This document shows, one piece after another, positions 9,107 through 17,819 of a stretch of 64,000 nucleotides of DNA. Position numbers and translations under genes: made by a program. The first letter of the stretch is position 1. Every line of letters starts with the position of its first letter. The DNA is from Cysteiniphilum litorale (GTDB taxonomy: Bacteria; Pseudomonadota; Gammaproteobacteria; Francisellales; Francisellaceae): contig NZ_QLIQ01000004.1 in NCBI RefSeq assembly GCF_003428165.1, positions 1-64,000 of the forward strand, in the 5' to 3' direction. The notes beneath the pieces were generated by a model. That model worked only from the letters and a program-made list of their open reading frames with translations. It was not told the origin of the DNA and did not search any database.

Positions 9107-9964
9107 TCATTTTTTAATATACACTGGCATAGAATTGATAATAGGACCTTCGTATTCTCCGGCATCAGATCTTTTTTTGCGAGGCGATGACTGATTAAAA
9201 ACAGATGGTACGAGATTATCTGATATTACGAAAATTGGCGTACTACAGATAATTCTTTTTGGTGATTTATTTATAAAATATATATTAACAGCATATCGAG
9301 ATGCTCGAGGATATCTTATATAAAACTCCTCCTGGTCTGACTCACTAATGACACTAATATCATGGGTTTTATCATCGGAATTAGATTTTTTTAGGGAGAT
9401 TAATTTTTCAATCAAGCTTTCTTTTGGCATCGATTTACTAACAACGTTCTGTTCACAGTAAAATGTTAAATGCTGAGGGCATTCATCTTTTATAAGTGAG
9501 ATGCCCCTATTTAACATTTTCCAATTAATGCGCTTATGGAATCTAGTAGATTTAAATAGAGTTAAATAATGACTAGAATTATTGTAGAGCGATTTAACTT
9601 TAGCAATGCTATTAGCAATGCTGACCTTTGCATTATTAATATCATGAATTTGGCTTGAAATTTTAGTAGAAATTGTTGTTGGAATGAGAATATAGCCAAT
9701 AAGAGAAATAGTATCTCCCCCTTTCAAGCAATCATCATTCATATATGAAAAAGTTAAATCAATTATTTGATCTATGGATAATTCATCTAAATTGTTTTGG
9801 CAATTCACATTCTCAGCTTGATAAATTTTAAAGTTTATCCTACTACTTTTATTTGACAAAATAGATTTCATTGAATGAATTGCTGTATCTATTGCTAAAA
9901 TACTATCAGCAATAATGTTTTCATGTATTTTCAAATCATATTCAGAAGGCATTGTGTTTAGCAT
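9107..9964 (-). CDS. hypothetical protein
   Basis: About 285 residues if translation begins at the ATG at 9964. The frame stays open to a TTG at 9991, but the ATG is the more usual start. The sequence is rich in Ser, Asn and Ile. No signal peptide is obvious. A basic patch (SPRKKRSDAGEYEG) lies near the C-terminus. It has two Cys pairs (ENVNCQ/DDCLKG and EC/YC). No family recognised. It is the first gene of a likely three-gene minus-strand block (9964 to 7540). Confidence 0.5.
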   Translation of the reverse strand: MLNTMPSEYDLKIHENIIADSILAIDTAIHSMKSILSNKSSRINFKIYQAENVNCQNNLDELSIDQIIDLTFSYMNDDCLKGGDTISLIGYILIPTTISTKISSQIHDINNAKVSIANSIAKVKSLYNNSSHYLTLFKSTRFHKRINWKMLNRGISLIKDECPQHLTFYCEQNVVSKSMPKESLIEKLISLKKSNSDDKTHDISVISESDQEEFYIRYPRASRYAVNIYFINKSPKRIICSTPIFVISDNLVPSVFNQSSPRKKRSDAGEYEGPIINSMPVYIKK

Positions 9965-10285
9965 AAGTCCATAAAGTGTAAATAACACCAAATCATATCA
10001 ATATAATAATACATATCACGCCAAAGTCAAACAAACTAAAAGGCATAATATAAGATTATCATATATTTTAAGAGATTCTTACAATGCAAGAAAAACTTAT
10101 ATATTAACCCCATCCCCTACTATAGCTCACAAAAAATTTAAGAAATACTTAAATTTTAAGAACAACTTACATATTATCAACTTAAAAAAGTTGTCCATAC
10201 CCCCGTTATATGAATTGGTGTTATTTACACGCATTATCTTTCGTGCTAACATTTATTAAATTAGATTTGAAAATGTTGAGTACCT
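9965..10285. promoter_or_regulatory. divergent intergenic region with inverted repeats
   Basis: 320 bases without a gene, between the divergent genes starting at 9964 and 10286. It is very AT-rich. It holds a perfect 10-bp inverted repeat, AAAATTTAAG (10133-10142) and CTTAAATTTT (10148-10157), and a weaker hairpin CAACTT/AAGTTG near 10178-10194. Such palindromes are typical operators, here possibly for the replication genes. ATACATATCACGCC near 10010 only partly resembles the regulon element. Confidence 0.45.
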
Positions 10286-11197
10286 ATGCTTATTACAGAA
10301 GTCAATAATTCAACTAAAAACCATTTTAAAGGCGCGTTTATTGTTGAATTTAACAAGCTTTCTCAGGATCAACAACATATGTTATGCAATGATATAATAA
10401 CTAAGAAACAAATAATCTTAAAACTAACCGATCAAGGTTACAGTGCTAATAATAATTTCAGGATTAATTTTTCCAAAGTATGCTCAAGCAATTACCCTTA
10501 TCATATTGTTCCTGGTGCTATATTAGCTTTTAAATCACCATATTTTATGAAAATTGTAAATAATCACACCCCTTTATACTCTTCAACATGGTTTGATGTT
10601 CTTACCAGAAGCAAAAGTGAATCACTATCAAATCCCCCTACCCTACCAGCTTTAATTACTCTAAAGCTAATTACAAGTAAAAATAATCACTTGGGTAAAA
10701 TGACTCATTTTTACTTTCAAAGTGATGTTTTCTCTTCTTATGATGCATTAGTATCAGATATAATGACCTATGATAATAGCCAACATGATTTAACCTCTAT
10801 TGTGATAAGGGGTTATGATCAAAATCATCAACTTATATGCGCATGTAATGTTGAAACTAGATATAACGATAATGGGCATAAACAATCAATTGCTGATATT
10901 GAACCATACCTTACCTGTTCAAATCATAACAACTTTGAAGGAAGCTTTTCCAAAGCAATATCCTTTGATGCTGTTGTTGGCAAAATTTTTACAATTTCTC
11001 CCAGCACAATAAGAAATAAAAGCAAATATATCTCAACCATTTCTCAACATACTAAAAATGGTTTAGCTTGTGTTAAAACTGCTTATGTGAAAGACAATAA
11101 ATATCCAAACCTTATAAATAAAATATATATTTTAGATCATAGCTTTGTCGAAGATATTGATCTGCTCAATATTAACAAACTTGAATCTAACAAATAA
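10286..11197 (+). CDS. hypothetical protein upstream of the replication initiator
   Basis: 303 residues, no signal peptide or membrane segment, no family recognised. It has several Cys-containing strands (VCSSNYPYH, ICACNVETRY, LTCSNHNN). It lies 13 bases upstream of the TrfA-like gene and in the same direction, so it is probably co-transcribed with it. A role in replication control would fit the position but there is no sequence evidence for it. Confidence 0.55.
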   Translation: MLITEVNNSTKNHFKGAFIVEFNKLSQDQQHMLCNDIITKKQIILKLTDQGYSANNNFRINFSKVCSSNYPYHIVPGAILAFKSPYFMKIVNNHTPLYSSTWFDVLTRSKSESLSNPPTLPALITLKLITSKNNHLGKMTHFYFQSDVFSSYDALVSDIMTYDNSQHDLTSIVIRGYDQNHQLICACNVETRYNDNGHKQSIADIEPYLTCSNHNNFEGSFSKAISFDAVVGKIFTISPSTIRNKSKYISTISQHTKNGLACVKTAYVKDNKYPNLINKIYILDHSFVEDIDLLNINKLESNK

Positions 11198-11210
11198 GGT
11201 AGCTACTCAA

Positions 11211-12011
11211 ATGAAAGAAGTCATGAGAGATTTAATTAGTAATGAAGAAAGTAAAATATCTAAAAACAAAAGCCTGCAAAGTAAAAAAGATTTAGCATCA
11301 AACTCAATTTATGCTATTCGTACAATCATTCTAAGCAAGCTATTTACTATCAAAAACAAAAACCAAAAACGTCAGTATTTAAAAAATGAAGAAATTGTTT
11401 CAATTGATGGTGGCACAATTATTTATCAAGGTGAGGAACTTAGAACAGACGATGAAGACCTCTTCCACTCCATTATAAACTTAGCCTTATGTGAGCGAGT
11501 CGAAAAAAACAATTACAAATTAACAACATCTGCATATAAATTATTAAACACTTTAAAATGGGATACCAACTCTAGATCATACAATCGACTTGATGCCTGT
11601 TTATCACGCTTAAAATCCAATTCCGTCAAAATATCTTCTAAATACGCTAAGATTACACTCTCTGTTTCATTAATACGACGGGTATCTGAATTTGACGAGG
11701 ATGGAAAACGCACTGGTGAAATGAATATTTATCTAGAGCCTGAAATCTATAAATTATTTTGCAAAGATGACAATATGTTGATCAATTGGGAACAAAGACT
11801 TAAACTATCTCCTCTGGCAAAAAAAATTCATAGCGCTTTAGAGAGTAAGATTAATCCTATTAAAATATCTGATTTATATTTAACTACTGGGTCAGAGACC
11901 TCACTTATCAACTTTAAGAAAGTCTTAAAACGATCACTAAATGAAATGATCGATAAAGAAGTAATCCACAAATTTGAAATCATTGATGATTTTATACATA
12001 TAAAAATTTAG
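11211..12011 (+). CDS. TrfA-like plasmid replication initiator
   Basis: 266 residues from the ATG at 11211. The frame is open upstream to 11145, but that part overlaps the previous gene. The segment GEELRTDDEDLFHSIINLA (about residues 78-96) is the signature of TrfA-type initiators, followed by winged-helix regions containing SRSYNRLDACLSRLKSNSVKI and LSPLAKKIHSAL. These proteins bind iterons and open the origin. Three iterons lie directly downstream, which fits an iteron-controlled replicon. The protein is close to the short form of TrfA in length. Confidence in the family is good; the degree of relation to IncP TrfA is unknown. Confidence 0.8.
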   Translation: MKEVMRDLISNEESKISKNKSLQSKKDLASNSIYAIRTIILSKLFTIKNKNQKRQYLKNEEIVSIDGGTIIYQGEELRTDDEDLFHSIINLALCERVEKNNYKLTTSAYKLLNTLKWDTNSRSYNRLDACLSRLKSNSVKISSKYAKITLSVSLIRRVSEFDEDGKRTGEMNIYLEPEIYKLFCKDDNMLINWEQRLKLSPLAKKIHSALESKINPIKISDLYLTTGSETSLINFKKVLKRSLNEMIDKEVIHKFEIIDDFIHIKI

Positions 12012-12494
12012 ATATCACTTGAAAATTATAAATCGTTCGTGCAATGAGTTCCAAAATAACGCCACTATCGTGCAATGAGTTCCAAAAAATCAGAATTTTC
12101 AACTTTTTTCATTTTTTTTAAGATTTTTTTTGTACAAAACAGCCGTTTATTTAACCATTATGGTGGTAATCCTTTAATTTATGGATGATTTTAGGGTTTT
12201 AAGGTCTTAACTGCATACTATCGTGCAATGAGTTCCAAGGTTTTCTATCCCATATAAATAAAGGCATTCACCGTGTATACAAATGTTAATATAGCTCTCA
12301 ACCACATACCATTTATACCTGTATTTGATTTTCTCTATGAAATAACGCAAGCTATATATGCAAAAAATAAATTTTGCGGAAACAGGAAAAGAATATGGAT
12401 TAAATATACAAAACAAGAGAAACCCAGCCGTTAGGCCTTGACACAACTCTCAAGCAAGTTTGGCGACTAATTGAGAGTAGCAGCTATCAGCTGG

Positions 12495-12526
12495 TAATTA
12501 TCATTATACTAAAAAAATGATAATTA
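12495..12526. promoter_or_regulatory. 11-bp inverted repeat in the origin region
   Basis: TAATTATCATT (12495-12505) and AATGATAATTA (12516-12526) pair perfectly around a 10-base loop. GATAATTATC-type half sites resemble Fur-like or replication-operator sequences. It sits about 85 bases upstream of the 12612 gene and may bind its product or an initiator. Confidence 0.4.
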
Positions 12527-12577
12527 TCAATGGTATAAGTGTTTTTTACCTCTATAAAACATATATTTGTGTGTCGG

Positions 12578-12604
12578 CCTTAATTAAAAGCTTTATAATT
12601 AAGG
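12578..12604. promoter_or_regulatory. hairpin over the ribosome site of the 12612 gene
   Basis: CCTTAATTA (12578-12586) pairs with TAATTAAGG (12596-12604), and the loop itself contains AAAGCTTT. The AAGGA ribosome-binding sequence of the gene starting at 12612 lies in the right arm, so the hairpin could block translation if transcription starts upstream of it. Confidence 0.4.
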
Positions 12605-12611
12605 ATATATT

Positions 12612-14393
12612 ATGAGTACAATTTTTCATGAAGGTCGTAAAATACTAAGGCAATATCTTGGTAAACCTAGTTATGTTGATATAGCTGATTTGATTTATTT
12701 CAGAGTGAAAGGAAGTAAATATTATGACGATGATAATAATCAATTTTTTATTTTACCAAATATAGAGCACATTGCTGATCACACAGGTCATGGAATTACA
12801 GTTTGCAAAAAAGCATTATCTATACTCGAGCATGAAAATTGGATTTCTAAAAAAAGAAAACGCTGCTTTGATGGCGCAGTAAGGCTTTTCATATATACCA
12901 CGGCTAAATTTAACAATATTATGGATTCTATTGAAAATATATTTAGTAAGAATTCAAAAGCCCAATTCAAAGAATCAAGTACACTTCTGAGCAATGATGA
13001 TTCGACGCAAAAAGCAAAATCAGATTCGACACAAAATAACGAAACATATATAAAAGAACAAAAAAAAATAGAAAATAACAGTCATAACAATCTATCTGTT
13101 AAATTAAATAATATAAAAATGAATGTTATGACTGTTATTTTTGATTTTTCAAAGTACGACTTAGGTGATTTCATCTGTGAGGCTGCTATCAACAACGAGC
13201 TAACAGAAAAGCAAAAAGAAGTTATACACATCATCATAATTAACAACACCAGTACGATTGACCTTGATGTTTTCAGAGAAGCCATTGCCAACAAGACAAA
13301 TAAAGCTTATGCAAGCGATTTTAAACACTTGGTAAGCATCGCCTACCGTGAAGCTAAAAGCATCAAGAAAATCCAGATAGAAGCGGAAATGATCACGTCT
13401 GATTTGAGTGTTAACGAGTGTTATTCTATCGATTATTTAGCGTCTGAATGTGACTACGATTACTTGGAAGATCAATCAAACAGTGAAACTTTGGTGGTTG
13501 GTGCCAATGAGTACGAAGCTGACACCAACATGGAGAATAACAACGACAGCAAATTATCTAACGTTGTTATCCCTGATGTTGACGAAGTTAGAGCAATAAT
13601 TCAAGCGAAACTTAACCTAGTTGCCCAAGATGACGCAATTGAAGTAATTGAAACTGTCACCTTGGACGATGGTGCAATAAACGACACTAACCACAGTGTC
13701 ACTGTGGCAGAAACCGAAAATAGTGGCGAATTATTGGAATTTCAAGAAGAAAATCGCGTTATCCTAGAGAGGATAGGAAATGTCGTTGAAGCGATGCAAG
13801 CCGCAGGATATGTTGACGCAGAACGAGTAGTAAAAACCGCACAGGAAATATTGGTTGATGAGCCGGAGATTGGTTTTAGAGACTTGTTCGATGCTGTCCA
13901 CTATTTGCTTGTTAAAGTGCCGTTAAAGGCAGCTAATAGCGGTAAAAGCAAACTGTTAAGCGCGTTGTTGGAAGATGGAGAAAATCCCGATGTAAAACCA
14001 ACTCAGTGTGTTAATCGACAAGTTGAAGTACCAACCTTAGCTGACATTGAGATGCCAAAAGTCAGCGACACACGGTTGCGTCATGATTTGGCTAGTGAAG
14101 CTGAGCAAGTGTTCTTCAAAGGAAAACTGCCCTACTCGCAAACAGCGGCATTGGTTGGGATCATCGACTACGTTAAGCGTCAAGGCGTTGTGATTGGTAG
14201 TGACAAAGAGGTTTACCAATGGCTATATCACATGGCGAGTAACAAGGACTATTACTACAGCAATGCCATGAACTTCAAGCATTGGTGTAATATAGTGATG
14301 ACGCAACTTAAAAGTAAATCGTTACATAAACCTTTTGGACATGACAAATGGATAAGTCTATTGAAACAGAATGGTTGTATAAAAATAGCGTGA
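12612..14393 (+). CDS. winged-helix-like plasmid replication or maintenance protein
   Basis: 593 residues. The first ~100 residues look like a winged helix: a helix with IEHIADHTGHGITVCKKALSILEHENWI is followed by a basic wing (SKKRKR) and a strand, LFIYTT. This layout is common in plasmid and phage replication proteins. Residues about 115-170 are a low-complexity Ser/Asn/Lys linker. The long C-terminal part (about 220-593) is acidic and helical without a known motif. The DNA for the first third is clearly AT-richer than that for the second half, suggesting a mosaic or fused gene. It lies between the origin and the partition genes. Function inferred from position only. Confidence 0.5.
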   Translation: MSTIFHEGRKILRQYLGKPSYVDIADLIYFRVKGSKYYDDDNNQFFILPNIEHIADHTGHGITVCKKALSILEHENWISKKRKRCFDGAVRLFIYTTAKFNNIMDSIENIFSKNSKAQFKESSTLLSNDDSTQKAKSDSTQNNETYIKEQKKIENNSHNNLSVKLNNIKMNVMTVIFDFSKYDLGDFICEAAINNELTEKQKEVIHIIIINNTSTIDLDVFREAIANKTNKAYASDFKHLVSIAYREAKSIKKIQIEAEMITSDLSVNECYSIDYLASECDYDYLEDQSNSETLVVGANEYEADTNMENNNDSKLSNVVIPDVDEVRAIIQAKLNLVAQDDAIEVIETVTLDDGAINDTNHSVTVAETENSGELLEFQEENRVILERIGNVVEAMQAAGYVDAERVVKTAQEILVDEPEIGFRDLFDAVHYLLVKVPLKAANSGKSKLLSALLEDGENPDVKPTQCVNRQVEVPTLADIEMPKVSDTRLRHDLASEAEQVFFKGKLPYSQTAALVGIIDYVKRQGVVIGSDKEVYQWLYHMASNKDYYYSNAMNFKHWCNIVMTQLKSKSLHKPFGHDKWISLLKQNGCIKIA

Positions 14394-14400
14394 CGCATTA

Positions 14401-14416
14401 TTTCACGCGCGTGAAA
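14401..14416. promoter_or_regulatory. 16-bp palindrome upstream of parA (parS or operator candidate)
   Basis: TTTCACGCGCGTGAAA is a perfect palindrome. An identical copy lies at 16281-16296, just after the partition genes. It shares TTTCAC/GTGAAA with classical parS sites. The GC-rich core stands out from the AT-rich surroundings. A GAAATTTC palindrome follows at once. It is likely the binding site of the ParB-like protein, or the autoregulatory operator. Confidence 0.6.
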
Positions 14417-14507
14417 TCGTGAAATTTCGAGAATATATAACAATAAAGTTGACGACTCAATTAATTTAATATAATTTTACAAGGTGTTAATGTAACTGGA
14501 GTATGTT

Positions 14508-15137
14508 ATGAAAGGATTACCCAAAGGAAAAGTTATTGCTGTTTCACAATCAAAAGGTGGAGCATGTAAAACTACAACAGCTGTAAACTTAGTCGGTGCG
14601 TTAAATGAATTAGGGTTTAAATCAATAGTATTAGATATAGATACAAATAAACCTGATGCATCTGTATGGGCTTCTACTGCAAATAAAATTACGTTTGTGA
14701 AAAAAATTGAAATTGAAAATATACTTGATGAAACATTAGAGCTTAAACCGCATTATGACTATATAGTGTTTGATTGCCCGCCAAATTATTTAGAGGCTGG
14801 ACTTAAGGGAATTATGTTATCAGACTTTGTTATATTACCTGCATCCCCATCTTTCTTTGATCAAGCAAACCTGAAGAAAGCTTTAGATGCGGTAAAAATT
14901 GCAAATAAAGACTATAGAATTTTAGCATCAAGAATAAAGAAAAATACCACATTGGCAGGTTCGGCATATGATGACATACAAAAGACAGGGCATGGATTTA
15001 AAACGTTTATAACTAATAGAACTGTTATGGAAGAGTGTGGATATGCTGGGCAATGGATTGGGGAGTATGAAAAAAATGGAGATAACCATAAGCAATTTAT
15101 AAATCTAGCAAATGAAGTTATTGATTTAATTGGGTGA
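14508..15137 (+). CDS. parA: ParA-type partition ATPase
   Basis: 209 residues. The deviant Walker A motif of ParA/MinD ATPases is present near residues 13-21 (SKGGACKTTT, with the signature lysine), followed by the A' motif VLDIDTNKPDAS near residue 43 and a DYIVFDCPP Walker B near residue 84. It lacks the N-terminal DNA-binding extension of the larger ParA class, so it is a short (type Ib-like or orphan-type) ParA. The ParB-like gene follows within 14 bases, and palindromes flank the pair. It should segregate plasmid copies by forming nucleoid-bound ATP gradients. Identification is firm. Confidence 0.9.
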   Translation: MKGLPKGKVIAVSQSKGGACKTTTAVNLVGALNELGFKSIVLDIDTNKPDASVWASTANKITFVKKIEIENILDETLELKPHYDYIVFDCPPNYLEAGLKGIMLSDFVILPASPSFFDQANLKKALDAVKIANKDYRILASRIKKNTTLAGSAYDDIQKTGHGFKTFITNRTVMEECGYAGQWIGEYEKNGDNHKQFINLANEVIDLIG

Positions 15138-15150
15138 TATAGGTGTTAAA

Positions 15151-16074
15151 ATGAAAAAACAATTTAAATCTATGCTAAATGATGATGAAACAGTAAAGGA
15201 TAATTTTGATATTAGCAATGCAATGAATGAAGCCCAAAAGTCAATTGGATTTGTCGATAATGTTATGAGTCTAAATCCTGATGAAATAGCTAACTGGGAA
15301 TTTAGAGATAGAAAAGAATTTGAACTAGGCGATATAGATGGATTGGCAGAAAGTATAAAATTAAAAGGACAAGCTCAGCCAATTATTGTTGTTAAAACTG
15401 ACAACACATTTAAACCTAAGGAAATAAATGCCTCAACTGGAATCAAATATATAGTTATAGCAGGCTATAGAAGATGGTTGGCATGTAAAAAGCATGGGTT
15501 GAAAATCGATGCGATTATAAAAAGACTTAATTTTACAGAAGCAGTAACAATTCTCGAAGGAGAAAACGAAAAAGAATCTGTATCAGACTATTCAAAAGGT
15601 ATGTTTTACTCTGCAGTAATACAATCAGAAAAAATAACAAAAGATGAGTTACGAAAAAAATTAGGTCTTCAACCAGCATACTTCAGTAATTTATTAGCAT
15701 TTTCAGCAATTCCAGACACTGTGTGGGAAGCAATTGGAGATGCATCTAAAGTCTCAAGTAGAACCGCAGCATTATTACGATCATATATAAACAAAGACAT
15801 AAAATATGAAAACATTATAATTTCGATTGCGGATAAAATAAGGTCTGGTATAGGTGAGAAGAGGATAACAGGTTTAATTGAGTCAATTGGAGAAACAAAA
15901 AGAAATAGTAAAGCCACACCTAAAGCCATTTATATAGATGGAAATAAGGCGTTTTCAATTGATTCTGCGGGGGTGAAAATCAACAAAGCATTTTTTAAAG
16001 ATAATAATGATATGTCAAAGTGCTTATTAGAAATAGAAAATATAATTAAATCTAAAATGGAGGAATATAAATAA
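15151..16074 (+). CDS. parB: ParB-like partition protein
   Basis: 307 residues from the ATG at 15151; a TTG at 15130 in the same frame overlaps the end of parA and is less likely. The segment LAESIKLKGQAQPIIVV (about residues 68-84) and YVIAGYRRWLACKKHGLKI (about 104-122) are the ParB/Srx nuclease-fold signature with the GxRR-like CTP-contact motif. A central helix-turn-helix follows, with ELRKKLGLQPAYFSNLLAFSAIP. It should bind the flanking palindromes. It belongs to the parA operon. Confidence 0.85.
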   Translation: MKKQFKSMLNDDETVKDNFDISNAMNEAQKSIGFVDNVMSLNPDEIANWEFRDRKEFELGDIDGLAESIKLKGQAQPIIVVKTDNTFKPKEINASTGIKYIVIAGYRRWLACKKHGLKIDAIIKRLNFTEAVTILEGENEKESVSDYSKGMFYSAVIQSEKITKDELRKKLGLQPAYFSNLLAFSAIPDTVWEAIGDASKVSSRTAALLRSYINKDIKYENIIISIADKIRSGIGEKRITGLIESIGETKRNSKATPKAIYIDGNKAFSIDSAGVKINKAFFKDNNDMSKCLLEIENIIKSKMEEYK

Positions 16075-16077
16075 ATT

Positions 16078-16272
16078 ATGGATAGAAAATCAATACAAAA
16101 AAAATCATCTAAAAATAGAGTCAAAGCACTTAAAAGTATCGGTATGGAGCCTATAAATACGTTTGTTAAAAAAGAAGTTAAAGATAAATTAATCAGAATA
16201 CAAAAAACGAATGGTTATAAATTAATTGGTGATGCTATAGATGATGTAACACAAAGTTTTTCAGAGAAATAA
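16078..16272 (+). CDS. small basic protein of the partition operon
   Basis: 64 residues, very basic N-terminus (RKSIQKKSSKNRVKALK), then VNTFV-like strand PINTFVKKEVKDKLIRIQK and a helix ending FSEK. The layout of a short strand followed by two helices resembles ribbon-helix-helix DNA-binding proteins. It starts 4 bases after the ParB-like gene and GGAGG lies upstream. It could regulate the operon through the palindromes. This is an inference from size and position. Confidence 0.5.
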   Translation: MDRKSIQKKSSKNRVKALKSIGMEPINTFVKKEVKDKLIRIQKTNGYKLIGDAIDDVTQSFSEK

Positions 16273-16280
16273 ATCTAATA

Positions 16281-16296
16281 TTTCACGCGCGTGAAA
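16281..16296. promoter_or_regulatory. 16-bp palindrome after the partition genes (parS or operator candidate)
   Basis: TTTCACGCGCGTGAAA, identical to the copy at 14401-14416. It directly abuts the regulon element at 16297, so a protein bound here could also influence transcription of the transfer genes that begin at 16368. Confidence 0.6.
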
Positions 16297-16336
16297 TTTC
16301 ATATCACTTTAAAATAAAACCAACTTGCTTTACATT
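16297..16336 (+). promoter_or_regulatory. regulon promoter, site 3
   Basis: TTTCATATCACTTT (16297-16310), then 20 bases, then TACATT (16331-16336); the start codon of the next gene is 32 bases further. The element is adjacent to the partition palindrome. Confidence 0.65.
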
Positions 16337-16367
16337 GCTTATAAATTAAATAGAGCAAGTATTACCT

Positions 16368-17312
16368 ATGAGAAAATTACCTTTTATCCTCAGCTGCATG
16401 TTAACAGGAGTGACATATTCAGCAAATTTCCCACCATTGAATTTCACACAAAACATAACTATGCATCAAAAAGAACTAATGCAAAAATATATCGCAGAAA
16501 AAAAGATGTTGTTATCAGAGTTGCTCAAACTGTATTATCCTGATTATAAATATAACGGCATTGACGTTCTGGTTCAAGTTCCATCAAATTTCAGCAATCC
16601 TAATAACTTGTTTGTAATAAAGAAACGATATGATCTAAATATTGTATTTAATGATAGAATTAAAACAATAGGTATTGCAAAAGAACTTGATATAGCAGTT
16701 AAATATTCGGATGGAATGTACAAGTTTGCTTTGCATGAAAATAGAAAGATAAGTGACATATTAAACGACTGGGGTAAGCAGGCAGATATTAAATTTGAAT
16801 ATGATTACCCTTTGGATCCAGTAATAAAATCAACTGTTGGATTTGATAAGTTAATTACGCTTAATGATGCCATTGAACAATTATTATCTGAAAACATAAA
16901 GCATGGAGCATATAAAATAAAATATATGAATGGACTTATAAAAATAGAGCCTAAGTTATTTAACAATAAGTATAAAAACCCTGGGTATGCTGTTATTGAG
17001 GAAAATACATCTGGGTATACTGTTTTACAGATCATGCATGGTGAAATTTCTAATATCCTAGAAGGAATAGCATATTACTATGGGTATAATTTAGTTTTTA
17101 GAACAAAAGAAATGCCAGTAATTAAATTAGATAATAGTAAAACATATTTTAAAACATCTAAAGATCCAATTGAAAATCTCAAGACAGCACTAAAATATGT
17201 GTTATCAGGAAAGTACACAGCATTGATTTCAAATAAAGATAAAATAATCTGCATTACAAATCAAAGTGATGAAGTATGCAAGTCATTGTTAACATCAGAG
17301 GATACAAAGTAA
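16368..17312 (+). CDS. secreted protein with TcpQ/STN-like repeats
   Basis: 314 residues with a Sec signal peptide (KLPFILSCMLTGVTYSA). Two segments follow the pattern of a TcpQ/secretin N-domain: KFALHENRKISDILNDWGKQADIKFEYD (about residues 124-151) and a second, TVLQIMHGEISNILEGIAYYYGYNLVF (about 218-244). Such domains sit in the periplasm and bind peptidoglycan or secretin subunits in type IVB pili and transfer systems. It is the first gene of an operon driven by site 3, and its stop overlaps the start of the next gene (TAATG). Confidence 0.6.
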   Translation: MRKLPFILSCMLTGVTYSANFPPLNFTQNITMHQKELMQKYIAEKKMLLSELLKLYYPDYKYNGIDVLVQVPSNFSNPNNLFVIKKRYDLNIVFNDRIKTIGIAKELDIAVKYSDGMYKFALHENRKISDILNDWGKQADIKFEYDYPLDPVIKSTVGFDKLITLNDAIEQLLSENIKHGAYKIKYMNGLIKIEPKLFNNKYKNPGYAVIEENTSGYTVLQIMHGEISNILEGIAYYYGYNLVFRTKEMPVIKLDNSKTYFKTSKDPIENLKTALKYVLSGKYTALISNKDKIICITNQSDEVCKSLLTSEDTK

Positions 17313-17776
17313 TGAAAAAATATTTTTATATATTAAGCTTGAGCGCCTTTGCAGTAAGTATTTATGCAAGCAATGTTTTTATGTCACCATTTCTTGATAA
17401 GAATGAGGCTAAAGAAATTTTGAACATCTATGATAAAAGTGGTATGGATAAAATGATCGAATATGCTAGCAATAAAGGTCTAGTTGTTTATACAAATATG
17501 GACACACAAAAGACCGCAGTTGGAAAACAGATAACTGTATTAAAACAAATTACTAATAAAAATGTAATAGACTATTATGCTATAGCAGGTGAACCCGTAA
17601 ATGATACGCTGAGTAGGTGGTTTTCGTATAACAATTATCGACTAGCAACGCAATTTTCAAATGATATCCATGTTAAGCAAACAATGCATTATGAAGGCAG
17701 TATTATATCAAGCAAAGATAATCCGATTGATCTTCTGCTAGGGGGAAACATTGATAAGGTAAACAGTAAGAAATAA
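17312..17776 (+). CDS. secreted TcpQ-like protein
   Basis: 154 residues starting at the ATG at 17312, which overlaps the stop codon of the previous gene. A Sec signal peptide (KKYFYILSLSAFAVSIYAS) is followed by a mature region whose second half, IAGEPVNDTLSRWFSYNNYRL, matches the TcpQ pattern (a Gly-x-x-Leu/Val-x-x-Thr-Leu-x-x-Trp helix). A periplasmic accessory of the pilus or transfer channel is likely. Translationally coupled to its neighbour. Confidence 0.55.
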   Translation: MKKYFYILSLSAFAVSIYASNVFMSPFLDKNEAKEILNIYDKSGMDKMIEYASNKGLVVYTNMDTQKTAVGKQITVLKQITNKNVIDYYAIAGEPVNDTLSRWFSYNNYRLATQFSNDIHVKQTMHYEGSIISSKDNPIDLLLGGNIDKVNSKK

Positions 17777-17819
17777 CATAGCAAAAGACATAAGAAACAT
17801 GAAACAAAAAAATTGAGCC

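Larger units (their letters stand above)
12012..12611. other. origin region with iterons (oriV candidate)
   Basis: 600 bases without a gene. Three copies of TCGTGCAATGAGTTCCAA lie at 12037-12054, 12068-12085 and 12221-12238, all in the same orientation; the first two start 31 bases apart. Between the second and third copies is a T-rich stretch (12098-12140) suited to strand opening. Further on are inverted repeats: ACTCTCAA/TTGAGAGT (12446-12453 and 12471-12478), CAGCT/AGCTG (12481-12493), and two longer ones listed separately. Iterons next to a TrfA-like gene mark the likely vegetative origin. I saw no clear DnaA box. Confidence 0.75.

Noticed and set aside
10010-10049. ATACATATCACGCC as another regulon site
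   Set aside because: Only part of the 14-mer matches, the -10 spacing is off, and the next gene is about 240 bases away.
12012-12025. ATATCACTTG after the TrfA-like gene as a regulon site
   Set aside because: The left half of the element is missing and no gene follows at the expected distance.
12207-12446. A 79-residue minus-strand frame in the origin region
   Set aside because: It includes the third iteron, has no ribosome site, and no family likeness.
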